Shown here piece by piece: positions 26,252 through 33,026 of a stretch of 64,000 bases of DNA. Source of the stretch: Elusimicrobium minutum (GTDB taxonomy: Bacteria > Elusimicrobiota > Elusimicrobia > Elusimicrobiales > UBA9959). Each line of letters opens with the position of its first letter. Position 1 is the first letter of the stretch. Below the pieces are notes generated by a model. The model made no database searches. It saw nothing but the letters and a program-made list of their open reading frames with translations, and was not told where the DNA came from. A program made the translations under genes and the position numbers. The stretch lies in the NCBI GenBank assembly GCA_020723765.1, contig DYIF01000007.1:29251-93250 (forward strand), in the 5' to 3' direction.

Positions 26252-27208
26252 TTAATATTTCCCGCCGCCGGCGTCTTTTCCGGTTACTATCGCCACGCTT
26301 GCGCTCGTTCCGAGTCTGGTGGCTCCCGCTTTCACCATCTCTGAGGCGGTTTTCGAGTCTCTTATTCCGCCGGAAGCTTTTACTCCCATATCGGGACCGA
26401 CTACTTCTCTCATAAGTTTTACATCCTCAACTGTGGCTCCGTGAGGACCGAACCCCGTGGAAGTTTTTACAAAATCCGCGCCGGCTTCTTTTGACATTTT
26501 ACATGCCCTTATCTTTTCGTCTCTCGTAAGATAAGCGGTTTCTATTATTACTTTTAATATCTTTCCTCTCGTGGCTTCTCTTACCGCTTTTATGTCTTCC
26601 AAAACCAGTTGATCGTTTCCCGATTTTAAAGCTCCTATGTTTATTACCATATCTATTTCGTCCGCTCCCGCGGCTATTGCGTCTCTGGCTTCTATGGCTT
26701 TAACGGTAGGAGTGGTGGAGCCTAAAGGGAAACCTATGACCGTACATACTTTGACGTTGCTTCCTTTTAAAAGTCTCGATGCTAAAGAAACATAAGCCGG
26801 GTTTACGCATACCGACGCGAAATTATACTGCCTTGCTTCCTGACATAGCTTGCCTATTTCTTCCTGCGTGGCGTTTGCTTTAAGCAACGTGTGGTCTATC
26901 ATGGATGCAAACTGTGAACAATCCGAGCCGGGATTACAGAAGCTTATTCTATCGGCTCCCATTTGTTTCACTTCGCTTGCGCTGAATTTCCCCTGAGGAC
27001 TGCAGGATTTGCAGTTCGGCCCGCAGGTGTTTTCTTCGCATATGTCGTTTTTTTCTTTTTGATTTTGTTGGCTGTTTACAAGCGGATTTCTAAATACCTT
27101 GCCGGCGGTTCCTATGTTTACGGAGTCTCCGGGCATTTTGAATTTTTTTTCTTCTTTAAGTATCTTTGCCACTTCCTGGGCTATCTTTTTTATTTCTTCG
27201 TCACGCAT
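26252..27208 (-). CDS. deoC: deoxyribose-5-phosphate aldolase with BMC targeting extension
   Basis: A 318-residue class I aldolase cleaving 2-deoxyribose-5-phosphate to acetaldehyde and glyceraldehyde-3-phosphate. The catalytic residues are present: D186 in DEIDMV, Schiff-base K248 in FVKTSTGF and K277 in GVKASGG. Residues 1 to about 97 are an extension beyond the usual DeoC length. It comprises an amphipathic helix ([14 protein letters not shown]) like the encapsulation peptide of the neighbouring aldehyde dehydrogenase, then a linker with C57, C62, C66 and C69. This is the signature enzyme of SPU-type microcompartments. It overlaps the upstream BMC-P gene by 8 bases. Confidence 0.96.
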   Translation of the reverse strand: MRDEEIKKIAQEVAKILKEEKKFKMPGDSVNIGTAGKVFRNPLVNSQQNQKEKNDICEENTCGPNCKSCSPQGKFSASEVKQMGADRISFCNPGSDCSQFASMIDHTLLKANATQEEIGKLCQEARQYNFASVCVNPAYVSLASRLLKGSNVKVCTVIGFPLGSTTPTVKAIEARDAIAAGADEIDMVINIGALKSGNDQLVLEDIKAVREATRGKILKVIIETAYLTRDEKIRACKMSKEAGADFVKTSTGFGPHGATVEDVKLMREVVGPDMGVKASGGIRDSKTASEMVKAGATRLGTSASVAIVTGKDAGGGKY

Positions 27209-27500
27209 ATTTTTTCTCCTCTTTTTTGTAATTTACCGAATCCAGTATCCCCGCAACCACGGTCCTTACCGGCGCTTTTAAATCTTTTATTATTTTTCTC
27301 GCCGAACCCCCTTCGTCCAATATCAAGACTATATCTCCGGGGCCCGCTCCCATATCTTTGTCCACCGCCATGGTAGCTTCGCCAGTAAGTTTGTCCGGGT
27401 TTATAGGATCTATGGCTTTCACTATTAAAAGTTTTAAGTTATTAAGATGTTTATGTTTTCTGGTCGCCCATACGTTTCCTATTACTTTACCCACAAACAT
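27201..27500 (-). CDS. BMC-P pentameric vertex protein (EutN/CcmL type)
   Basis: A 99-residue protein of the EutN/CcmL family that forms pentamers capping shell vertices. Diagnostic parts are the N-terminal [18 protein letters not shown], the [10 protein letters not shown] strand, and [23 protein letters not shown] with the conserved GAGxGDxVL turn. It is one of three BMC-P genes in the operon. The start codon overlaps the stop of the preceding BMC-P gene (TAATG), and its end overlaps deoC, so it is tightly coupled. Confidence 0.93.
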   Translation of the reverse strand: MFVGKVIGNVWATRKHKHLNNLKLLIVKAIDPINPDKLTGEATMAVDKDMGAGPGDIVLILDEGGSARKIIKDLKAPVRTVVAGILDSVNYKKEEKKYA

Positions 27501-27817
27501 TATTTTATCTCCTTATTTTTTTCCGTTATATTTTTCCCGTCTATTATCCCGACTATGGCCGCATCTACGGGGGGAAGCGGTTCGTTTATTAAAACATCAC
27601 CGCCCCAATCTTCAAAAGCGACTATGGCTTCTCTGGCCGCCACATAAAAAACATTCTCTCCCGCACCCGCTCCAACGGTATCCGCCGCGACTATGGGTTC
27701 CCCGACGGGAGTGTCCGTTTCCCAATCTAAAGGTTGAATTAAAAGCAAAGTTTTTTTATCGGTTCCGCAACATTGTCTCGATGCAAATACTCTTCCTATT
27801 ACTTTTGCCTGTTTCAT
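27500..27817 (-). CDS. BMC-P pentameric vertex protein, second copy
   Basis: A 105-residue EutN/CcmL-family vertex protein. It starts KQAKVIGRVFASRQCCGTDK and has LLLIQPLDWETDTPVGEPIV and ADTVGAGAGENVFYVAAREA, then a longer loop (FEDWGGDVLINEPLP) before the last strand VDAAIVGIID. The two adjacent Cys near residue 16 and the extended loop separate it from the other two vertex proteins. Having several BMC-P paralogues in one locus is common. It lies 1 base downstream of rpiB. Confidence 0.92.
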   Translation of the reverse strand: MKQAKVIGRVFASRQCCGTDKKTLLLIQPLDWETDTPVGEPIVAADTVGAGAGENVFYVAAREAIVAFEDWGGDVLINEPLPPVDAAIVGIIDGKNITEKNKEIK

Positions 27818-27818
27818 A

Positions 27819-28262
27819 TTAATATTTATTTTCTATCGCGGTTATTTTGTCCAATCTCTTTTGGTATTTTCCGCCTTCAAAAGGAGTGTTTAGCCAGGTT
27901 TTGGTTATTTCCTGCAAGGCGAGCTCCCCGTGAGTTTTGCCTCCGAGGCAAAGTATGTTGCAATTTTCGTGAGCCGAGGCGAATCTCGCCGATATTATAT
28001 CGTAAGCGCAAACGGCTCTTATCCCGTGAATCTTATTGGCCGCCAACGGCATCGCCCCGCCGAAACCGTCTATAAGAATCCCTTTTTCAAATTCTTTGTT
28101 TTTTATCGCTTCTCCGACAAGCATGGCTATATCGGTAAAATCCACGGGGTCGGTGGAATAACAACCGAAGTCTATAACGTCGTGGCCCAGAGATTGCAAG
28201 AATTTTTTTAATTTTTCTTTCGCTTCAAATCCGGCATGGTCCGAACCTATTACTATTTTCAT
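27819..28262 (-). CDS. RpiB/LacAB-family sugar-phosphate isomerase with altered active site
   Basis: A 147-residue protein of the ribose-5-phosphate isomerase B family. SDHAGFEAK, AANKIHGIRAV and the C-terminal AIEN are conserved. The E. coli active-site Cys66-Gly-Thr67 (CGTG) region reads D65-G-F67-G here, so the catalytic base Cys is replaced by Asp and the Thr by Phe. His98 is kept, while RQHND becomes SAHEN and the phosphate-binding Arg region GGRHQQR becomes GGKYQKR. It may isomerise a different sugar phosphate, or may not be a canonical isomerase. Location between shell genes suggests a compartment role. Confidence 0.88.
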   Translation of the reverse strand: MKIVIGSDHAGFEAKEKLKKFLQSLGHDVIDFGCYSTDPVDFTDIAMLVGEAIKNKEFEKGILIDGFGGAMPLAANKIHGIRAVCAYDIISARFASAHENCNILCLGGKTHGELALQEITKTWLNTPFEGGKYQKRLDKITAIENKY

Positions 28263-28271
28263 AAGGACTCC

Positions 28272-28820
28272 TTATAATATGTTAAGCATATCCGGGTGGG
28301 CGTTGGGTATGACGATTCTGTTTACTATAGCATTTTCCCCTACGGCTTTAACTCCGGCGCTTATGGCGGTTTTTACCGCTCCCACTTCTCCGTTTATCGT
28401 AAAATATCCTTTTCCGCCTATTCCCGAACCGGTTTTTATTTCCACTATCTCTACATAAGCGGCTTTTAAAGCCGCATCGGCCGCATAAACCGAGCTTACT
28501 GCGTCTTTGGTTTCTATAACCCCTATCGCTTCCACTTTTTCTATTTTCACTTTTTTATTGAGAGCCTGCAATACTCCTTTGTGAACGTTTCTTATTATGT
28601 ATTTGTCTATAAGATCTTTTCCGGCTATTTCGCCGCCCCTTGTTAAGGCCGATTCCACTTCGGCGACGGTTCCGGATATAAAAATGATATATTTCCCTTT
28701 TGCCGTGGCAAAAGCGGATTCCAATTTTATTTCGGACATTTTTCTCATAGCGTCGGCGGTTTCTATGCCTTTTGCTATAGAGGACAATTCAACTAAACCT
28801 ATGGATATGTTCGCTTGCAT
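28272..28820 (-). CDS. BMC-T tandem-domain trimeric shell protein
   Basis: A 182-residue protein with two BMC domains, each beginning with the conserved pattern: SIGLVELSSIAKGIETADAM (about residue 6) and AIGVIETKDAVSSVYAADAA (about residue 98). It forms trimers that look like pseudo-hexamers in the shell. Sequence and layout are PduT-like. The residue equivalent to PduT Cys108, which binds an iron-sulfur cluster, is Ser here and the whole protein lacks Cys. It lies between the aldehyde dehydrogenase and rpiB. Confidence 0.92.
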   Translation of the reverse strand: MQANISIGLVELSSIAKGIETADAMRKMSEIKLESAFATAKGKYIIFISGTVAEVESALTRGGEIAGKDLIDKYIIRNVHKGVLQALNKKVKIEKVEAIGVIETKDAVSSVYAADAALKAAYVEIVEIKTGSGIGGKGYFTINGEVGAVKTAISAGVKAVGENAIVNRIVIPNAHPDMLNIL

Positions 28821-28833
28821 AATATTCCTCCTA

Positions 28834-30243
28834 TTATGCTATTCTTAAATAACCTACCAGAGAGCACTGGAGCGGTCTTGTAAAATGAGTGGGCTTTGTT
28901 ATCCCGTCTCCCGTAGGAGTTCCTATGGACATCGAAGCGTATCCTTCTCCCATTCCGAGTCCGTGAAGAGTGCATGCGTTTTTAACGAATATAGAACATG
29001 CCATTCTTCTGGCCATCTTGGTCATGTTCTCCACATTCATCGAATATAAGCCGCTTGTATGATGGTTTTCCCATTCGACTTTATAAGCTAAATCCACCGC
29101 TTCGTCGAAATTTTTAACCGATGTTATCGGAAGTACCGGCATTAGTTGTTCGGATATTACAAATGGATGGTCGTTTGACGTTTCCGCCCATAATACCCTT
29201 ATCTCGTCGCTTAAATTTAAACCTATCGCTTTTGCTATTACCGACGGATTTCTCCCTACGAAATCCCTATTTAATTTAGGCTCCTGCCCCGGTTCCGGTA
29301 TGGCTATTTTGGCTAAAGCGTCTATCTGTGAAGAATTTAATTCGTATGCATACGGATTTTTTCTTAAAGCTTCAATAAAATCCTTTTTTATTTTTTCTAC
29401 CAGGATTACTTCTTTTTCGGCTATACATAAAACATTATTATCAAAACCGCATCCGAATACTATTTGATCTGCGGCAAGCTTCAAATCTGCGGTTTCGTCG
29501 ACTACTATCGGGGGATTCCCGGGTCCCGCGGCTATCGTTTTTCTGGCTTTTCCGGACTGCATTGCGACCTTGACTATCGCTGGCCCTCCGGTTACTATGG
29601 TCATATTGATTTTATCGTGGGTCAATAAAGCTTTTGTGGCTTCTTGAGTCGGGTTTGATATGGTGGAAACTAAGTTTTCCGGCCCTCCGGCTGATACTAT
29701 GGCGTTATCTAAAATTTTTACAGCGTCCGCCACGCATCCTTTTGCCGCGGGGTGGGGGGAGAAAACCACCGAGTTTCCCGCGGATAAAATGGCTATGGCA
29801 TTGCTTATTATAGTGGCTACGGCGTTTGTGGAAGGAGTTATCGCGGCGACTACACCGAAAGGAGCGTATTCAACCAGAGTAAGTCCTTTGTCTCCGGTGT
29901 AGGATACGGAATGTAAATCTTCCACTCCGGGAGTTTTTTCCGCTACCAGAATGTTTTTTGTTATTTTATCGTTAACTCTTCCCATTTTAGTTTCATCTAC
30001 GGCCATCTCTGCCCATCTTTTTGCGTTTATCTTTGAAACCTCTCTTATGGCTGTTATTATTTTTTCTCTTTTCTCAAGTCCCAAACTTTGAAAATATTGT
30101 TGAGCTTCGGCCGATTTTTTTATAGCGGAGTCGAAGGTATCGAAAATCGGTCCCTCATCCGAGCTTTTTTCGTTCGGCTCGGATTCCAAATTTTTAACGA
30201 CCTCTTGTATTATTTTCTTTATATCTTCTTCGTTTATGGGCAT
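28834..30243 (-). CDS. CoA-acylating aldehyde dehydrogenase (PduP/EutE-like)
   Basis: A 469-residue enzyme oxidising aldehydes (here probably acetaldehyde) with NAD+ and CoA to acyl-CoA inside the shell. The catalytic cysteine is C273 in FDNNVLCIAEKEV, and GPGNPPIVVDETADL is the cofactor-domain landmark. Residues 1 to about 21 form an amphipathic helix (EEDIKKIIQEVVKNL), an encapsulation peptide almost the same as that on DeoC, joined by a polar linker. The length and order match PduP/EutE. It follows a BMC-P gene by three bases. Confidence 0.95.
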   Translation of the reverse strand: MPINEEDIKKIIQEVVKNLESEPNEKSSDEGPIFDTFDSAIKKSAEAQQYFQSLGLEKREKIITAIREVSKINAKRWAEMAVDETKMGRVNDKITKNILVAEKTPGVEDLHSVSYTGDKGLTLVEYAPFGVVAAITPSTNAVATIISNAIAILSAGNSVVFSPHPAAKGCVADAVKILDNAIVSAGGPENLVSTISNPTQEATKALLTHDKINMTIVTGGPAIVKVAMQSGKARKTIAAGPGNPPIVVDETADLKLAADQIVFGCGFDNNVLCIAEKEVILVEKIKKDFIEALRKNPYAYELNSSQIDALAKIAIPEPGQEPKLNRDFVGRNPSVIAKAIGLNLSDEIRVLWAETSNDHPFVISEQLMPVLPITSVKNFDEAVDLAYKVEWENHHTSGLYSMNVENMTKMARRMACSIFVKNACTLHGLGMGEGYASMSIGTPTGDGITKPTHFTRPLQCSLVGYLRIA

Positions 30244-30246
30244 AAA

Positions 30247-30552
30247 TTATTCCATTTTATCTTTGGATTTTCTAAAAACTATTTTTCCGTCTTTCTCTAT
30301 GGTATCCACTATTGCGAATATGGTGCAATCTACCGGAGTGTTTTCGGTTTTGGATGTTTGCCTCGCGCTTGAACCTTGAACTATTAAAACTAATTCTCCT
30401 TCTCCCGCTCCTACCGCGTCTATGGCGACTATGGGATTGCCTTTTGGCGAATCGTCAAGTCCCACAGGTTGTACCATTAAAAGTTTGGTCCCTACCAGCT
30501 TATCGTCTTTTCTGGTGCATACCACATTGCCTACAACCCTTGCAAAAACCAT
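30247..30552 (-). CDS. BMC-P pentameric vertex protein, third copy
   Basis: A 101-residue EutN/CcmL-family protein with VFARVVGNVVCTRKDDKLVG, KLLMVQPVGLDDSPKG and VAIDAVGAGEGELVLIVQGS, the conserved vertex-protein core. It ends with a basic tail (KSKDKME). It comes directly after the hairpin that follows the BMC-H gene, so its dose should be lower than that of the hexamer, fitting the need for only twelve pentamers per shell. GGAGG ribosome site present. Confidence 0.93.
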   Translation of the reverse strand: MVFARVVGNVVCTRKDDKLVGTKLLMVQPVGLDDSPKGNPIVAIDAVGAGEGELVLIVQGSSARQTSKTENTPVDCTIFAIVDTIEKDGKIVFRKSKDKME

Positions 30553-30573
30553 AAAACCTCCGCTTTTTATAAA

Positions 30574-30598
30574 CCCGCCCCGGTTTTAACGGGGCGGG
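30574..30598 (-). terminator. attenuator hairpin after BMC-H gene
   Basis: CCCGCCCCG (30574-30582) and CGGGGCGGG (30590-30598) form an exact 9-bp GC stem with a 7-nt loop. On the minus strand it is followed by TTTAT and lies between a BMC-H gene and the next BMC-P gene. It should reduce, rather than stop, transcription of downstream genes. Confidence 0.75.
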
Positions 30599-30616
30599 AA
30601 TTTTCTCCGATTTAAA

Positions 30617-30901
30617 TTATTTTTTCTTTTCTACGCTTATCGGCATCTTGCCTTCTAAGTCCTGGTGAGGCTGAGGTATTACATGAACCGAAACCACCTC
30701 TCCCACTTTCTGCGCGGCCGCCGCACCCGCGTCGCAGCTTGCTCTGCATGCCGCAACTTCTCCTCTAAACAAAACGGTAACAAGCCCGGAACCTATCTTT
30801 TCATATCCTACAAGCTTTACATTTGCGGCTTTTACCGCGGCATCCGCCGCCTCTATGCAAGCGACAAGTCCTCTTGTTTCTATCATTCCCAATGCTTCCA
30901 T
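30617..30901 (-). CDS. BMC-H hexameric shell protein, second copy
   Basis: A 94-residue single-domain shell protein: [60 protein letters not shown] and [10 protein letters not shown]. The pore loop is KIGSGLV. It has a strong TAAGGAGG ribosome site, a consensus promoter directly upstream and an attenuator directly downstream, so it is probably the most abundant shell protein of the locus. Compared with the other BMC-H it has three Cys (VACIE, ACRASC). Confidence 0.96.
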   Translation of the reverse strand: MEALGMIETRGLVACIEAADAAVKAANVKLVGYEKIGSGLVTVLFRGEVAACRASCDAGAAAAQKVGEVVSVHVIPQPHQDLEGKMPISVEKKK

Positions 30902-30942
30902 TTTATCCTCCTTAAAATCCTTGAATAGTATAACGCAAAAAT

Positions 30943-30971
30943 ATTATATGAATTTTGTTTTGATATTGCAA
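30943..30971 (-). promoter_or_regulatory. internal sigma-70-type promoter for BMC-H gene
   Basis: On the minus strand, TTGCAA (30966-30971) and TATAAT (30943-30948) are separated by exactly 17 bp. The transcript would have a leader of about 35 nt with a TAAGGAGG site before the ATG at 30901. Confidence 0.7.
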
Positions 30972-30986
30972 GAAAATTTTAAACAA

Positions 30987-31010
30987 TTAGGTTAACATTG
31001 GTTAACCTAA
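30987..31010. promoter_or_regulatory. 10-bp inverted repeat, likely operator
   Basis: TTAGGTTAAC and GTTAACCTAA are exact inverted arms separated by ATTG. The repeat ends 15 bp upstream of the -35 box of the internal BMC promoter, a position suited to an activator. A hairpin ending the pduL message is the alternative, although no U-run follows. Confidence 0.55.
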
Positions 31011-31024
31011 GTTAAAAAGGATTT

Positions 31025-31657
31025 TTATATTATATAAACGGGATCTCCGGTTTTAACTCCGGCTGCGTTTGCCTCGTCCGTGTCTATATGGAACTCAAGC
31101 GCGTATTTATCGCTTACTCTGCATAAAACGCTTTCGTATATGGTTTCTTTGTCCGTTCCCGGAGAACACAAAACTCTTACTATTTGCTGGTCTTCTATTT
31201 TAAATTTTTTAGCGTCTTCCGGCGAAAAATGGATGTGTCTTTTGGATATTATCACTCCCTTTGGAACGGTTATCTCGCCGTTTGGGCCTTTGATTTTTAT
31301 GCCGGGAGAGTTTTCGATTTTGCCGGAATCTCTTATGGGGGGATTTAGTCCGAGTACTCTGGCGTCCGATGAGGATATCTCTATCTGGGTGTATCCCCTG
31401 CAAGGCCCTATCATTCTAACCCCTTTAAAAGTTCCTTTTTCGGTGGATATATCGACCTTCTCGTTGCAAGCGTAAAACCCGGGCTGAACTATTTTGCGAT
31501 AAAGCGTGGGTTTGCAATTTTCTCCGAATAGTTTTTTAAAATCTTCCTCGGTTAAATGGATATGTCTGTTGGATACCCCCGCTGGTATCGGCATTTTTTC
31601 TCGTTCTTTTCTGAGTTTTAACTCTTTTAATATTTCGCTTACTATTTTTTCATCCAT
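31025..31657 (-). CDS. pduL: phosphotransacylase PduL
   Basis: A 210-residue zinc enzyme transferring the acyl group of acyl-CoA to phosphate, which regenerates CoA inside the compartment and yields acetyl phosphate. The two PduL metal-binding motifs are SNRHIHL (H32, H34) and KRHIHF (H141, H143). The GPCRGYTQIEIS segment is also conserved. The first 17 residues (EKIVSEILKELKLR) form an amphipathic targeting helix. It has no relation to Pta, whose gene lies at 58117-59076. Neighbours are tpiA upstream and the internal promoter downstream. Confidence 0.95.
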   Translation of the reverse strand: MDEKIVSEILKELKLRKEREKMPIPAGVSNRHIHLTEEDFKKLFGENCKPTLYRKIVQPGFYACNEKVDISTEKGTFKGVRMIGPCRGYTQIEISSSDARVLGLNPPIRDSGKIENSPGIKIKGPNGEITVPKGVIISKRHIHFSPEDAKKFKIEDQQIVRVLCSPGTDKETIYESVLCRVSDKYALEFHIDTDEANAAGVKTGDPVYII

Positions 31658-31679
31658 AATTCCGCCGTTAACTTTATAT

Positions 31680-32447
31680 TTATTTGCTTAAAACTTTCTG
31701 GTAATGTATTACTCTTAAAAATTTATCCGCTTTTAAGCTTTCGCCTCCGACAAGCGCTCCGTCTATGTTGGGTTTTGCCATAAGTTCGTCTATGTTTTCG
31801 GCTTTGACCGAGCCTCCGTATAATATTCTTATATTTTCCGATGTGTTGGTATCGTACAACCTCGATATCTCTTTCCTTACGAATATATGAGCGTCTTCCG
31901 CCTGGTCGGGAGTCGCTGTTTTCCCGGTTCCTATCGCCCACACCGGCTCGTAAGCTATCACTATTGCGGACAAATCTTCTTTCGATATCTCTTTTAGCCC
32001 GTTTTGAATTTGGGTTTGCAATACTCTGTAGGTTTGATTGTTTTCTCTCTCTTCCAATGTTTCTCCTATGCAAAATATGACCTTTAAATTGTTTTTAAGA
32101 GCGGATTTTATTTTTTTGTTTAGCGTCTCGTCGGTTTCTCCGAATATTTTTCTTCTTTCGGAATGGCCAATTATGACATAGTCGCATCCGATGTCTTTTA
32201 ATTGTAATGGAGAAACTTCTCCGGTAAAGGCTCCTTTTTCTTCCCAGCACATATTTTGAGCCGATAGCAATATTTTCGAATCGAAAATTATGTTTTTAAC
32301 GGTTTCCAGATTTGTAAAACTCGGAGCAAGCAATACTTCGTGTTTTAAATCCGGGTCGAGCCCTTTTTTAATCGCGCTTGCAAGCTCCCCGGCTTCTTTT
32401 CTTGTAAGATGCATCTTCCAATTTCCCGCAATCATCGGCTTTCTCAT
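31680..32447 (-). CDS. tpiA: triosephosphate isomerase
   Basis: A 255-residue TIM-barrel enzyme interconverting glyceraldehyde-3-phosphate and dihydroxyacetone phosphate. Landmarks are AGNWKMH with the active-site Lys, YVIIGHSERRKIFGE with the electrophilic His, AYEPVWAIGTGKTA with the catalytic Glu and loop 6, and the YGGSVKAEN and DGALVGGESL phosphate loops. Its presence within a BMC operon fits removal of the C3 product of DeoC. No targeting extension is visible, so it may act outside the shell. Whether it is the cell's only copy is unknown. Confidence 0.95.
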   Translation of the reverse strand: MRKPMIAGNWKMHLTRKEAGELASAIKKGLDPDLKHEVLLAPSFTNLETVKNIIFDSKILLSAQNMCWEEKGAFTGEVSPLQLKDIGCDYVIIGHSERRKIFGETDETLNKKIKSALKNNLKVIFCIGETLEERENNQTYRVLQTQIQNGLKEISKEDLSAIVIAYEPVWAIGTGKTATPDQAEDAHIFVRKEISRLYDTNTSENIRILYGGSVKAENIDELMAKPNIDGALVGGESLKADKFLRVIHYQKVLSK

Positions 32448-32473
32448 AATAACCTCCAGTTAAATTTAAAAAA

Positions 32474-33022
32474 CTAAATATTTTCGGAAAATAACTCTTT
32501 TCTGGGATTCGGTATTATAACTTTGTCTACCAAAAGCCCTTTTTTAGAAACCGCCATAGATCCGGCGTTAACCGCCGTTTCCACGGAAGCCACGGTTCCC
32601 GTCATCGTTACAAATCCTTTGCCGCCCAAAGCCATCGCTAATCTTATTTCTATAAGCTTTACATCCGCGGCTTTTACCGCGGCATCCGCCGCTTCTATTA
32701 TTGCGGATACGGAAAAAGCTTCTATTACGCCTAAAGCCTTGGGCTCTTCTATAATAACGGTGTTTTCTATGGCTTTGAGCACATCCTCATGGATGTTAGG
32801 TATTACGAAATTGTCTGCAAGACAATACGATGCTATCGATATTCCCGCCTCAACGCTTGCGTTTACGTCTCCCACATCTCCGGATATGAGTATCAGGTAT
32901 TTTCCGGGACATATGCTTCTTGAAAGAATCAGTTTAACATCGGAGGTTTTTAGCATGTGGTCGGCAACCTGATAACCTTTGGCTATGCTTGAAAGTTCAA
33001 CTCCGCCTATTGCGTTTAACAT
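32474..33022 (-). CDS. pduT: PduT-like BMC-T shell protein lacking the Fe-S cysteine
   Basis: A 182-residue tandem BMC protein close to PduT, sharing AIGGVELSSIAKGYQVADHM, LSRSICPGKYLILISGDVGD and [20 protein letters not shown]. In Citrobacter PduT the central pore carries a [4Fe-4S] cluster bound by Cys108; the equivalent residue here is Ile (SAIIEAAD). It is encoded directly beside the PduS-like protein, the known electron-transfer partner of PduT. If electrons cross the shell here, another route is needed. Confidence 0.9.
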   Translation of the reverse strand: MLNAIGGVELSSIAKGYQVADHMLKTSDVKLILSRSICPGKYLILISGDVGDVNASVEAGISIASYCLADNFVIPNIHEDVLKAIENTVIIEEPKALGVIEAFSVSAIIEAADAAVKAADVKLIEIRLAMALGGKGFVTMTGTVASVETAVNAGSMAVSKKGLLVDKVIIPNPRKELFSENI

Positions 33023-33026
33023 AAAA

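Noticed and set aside
31080..31475. 131-residue open frame antisense to pduL
   Set aside because: Mirror of a conserved coding region; no ribosome site or promoter.
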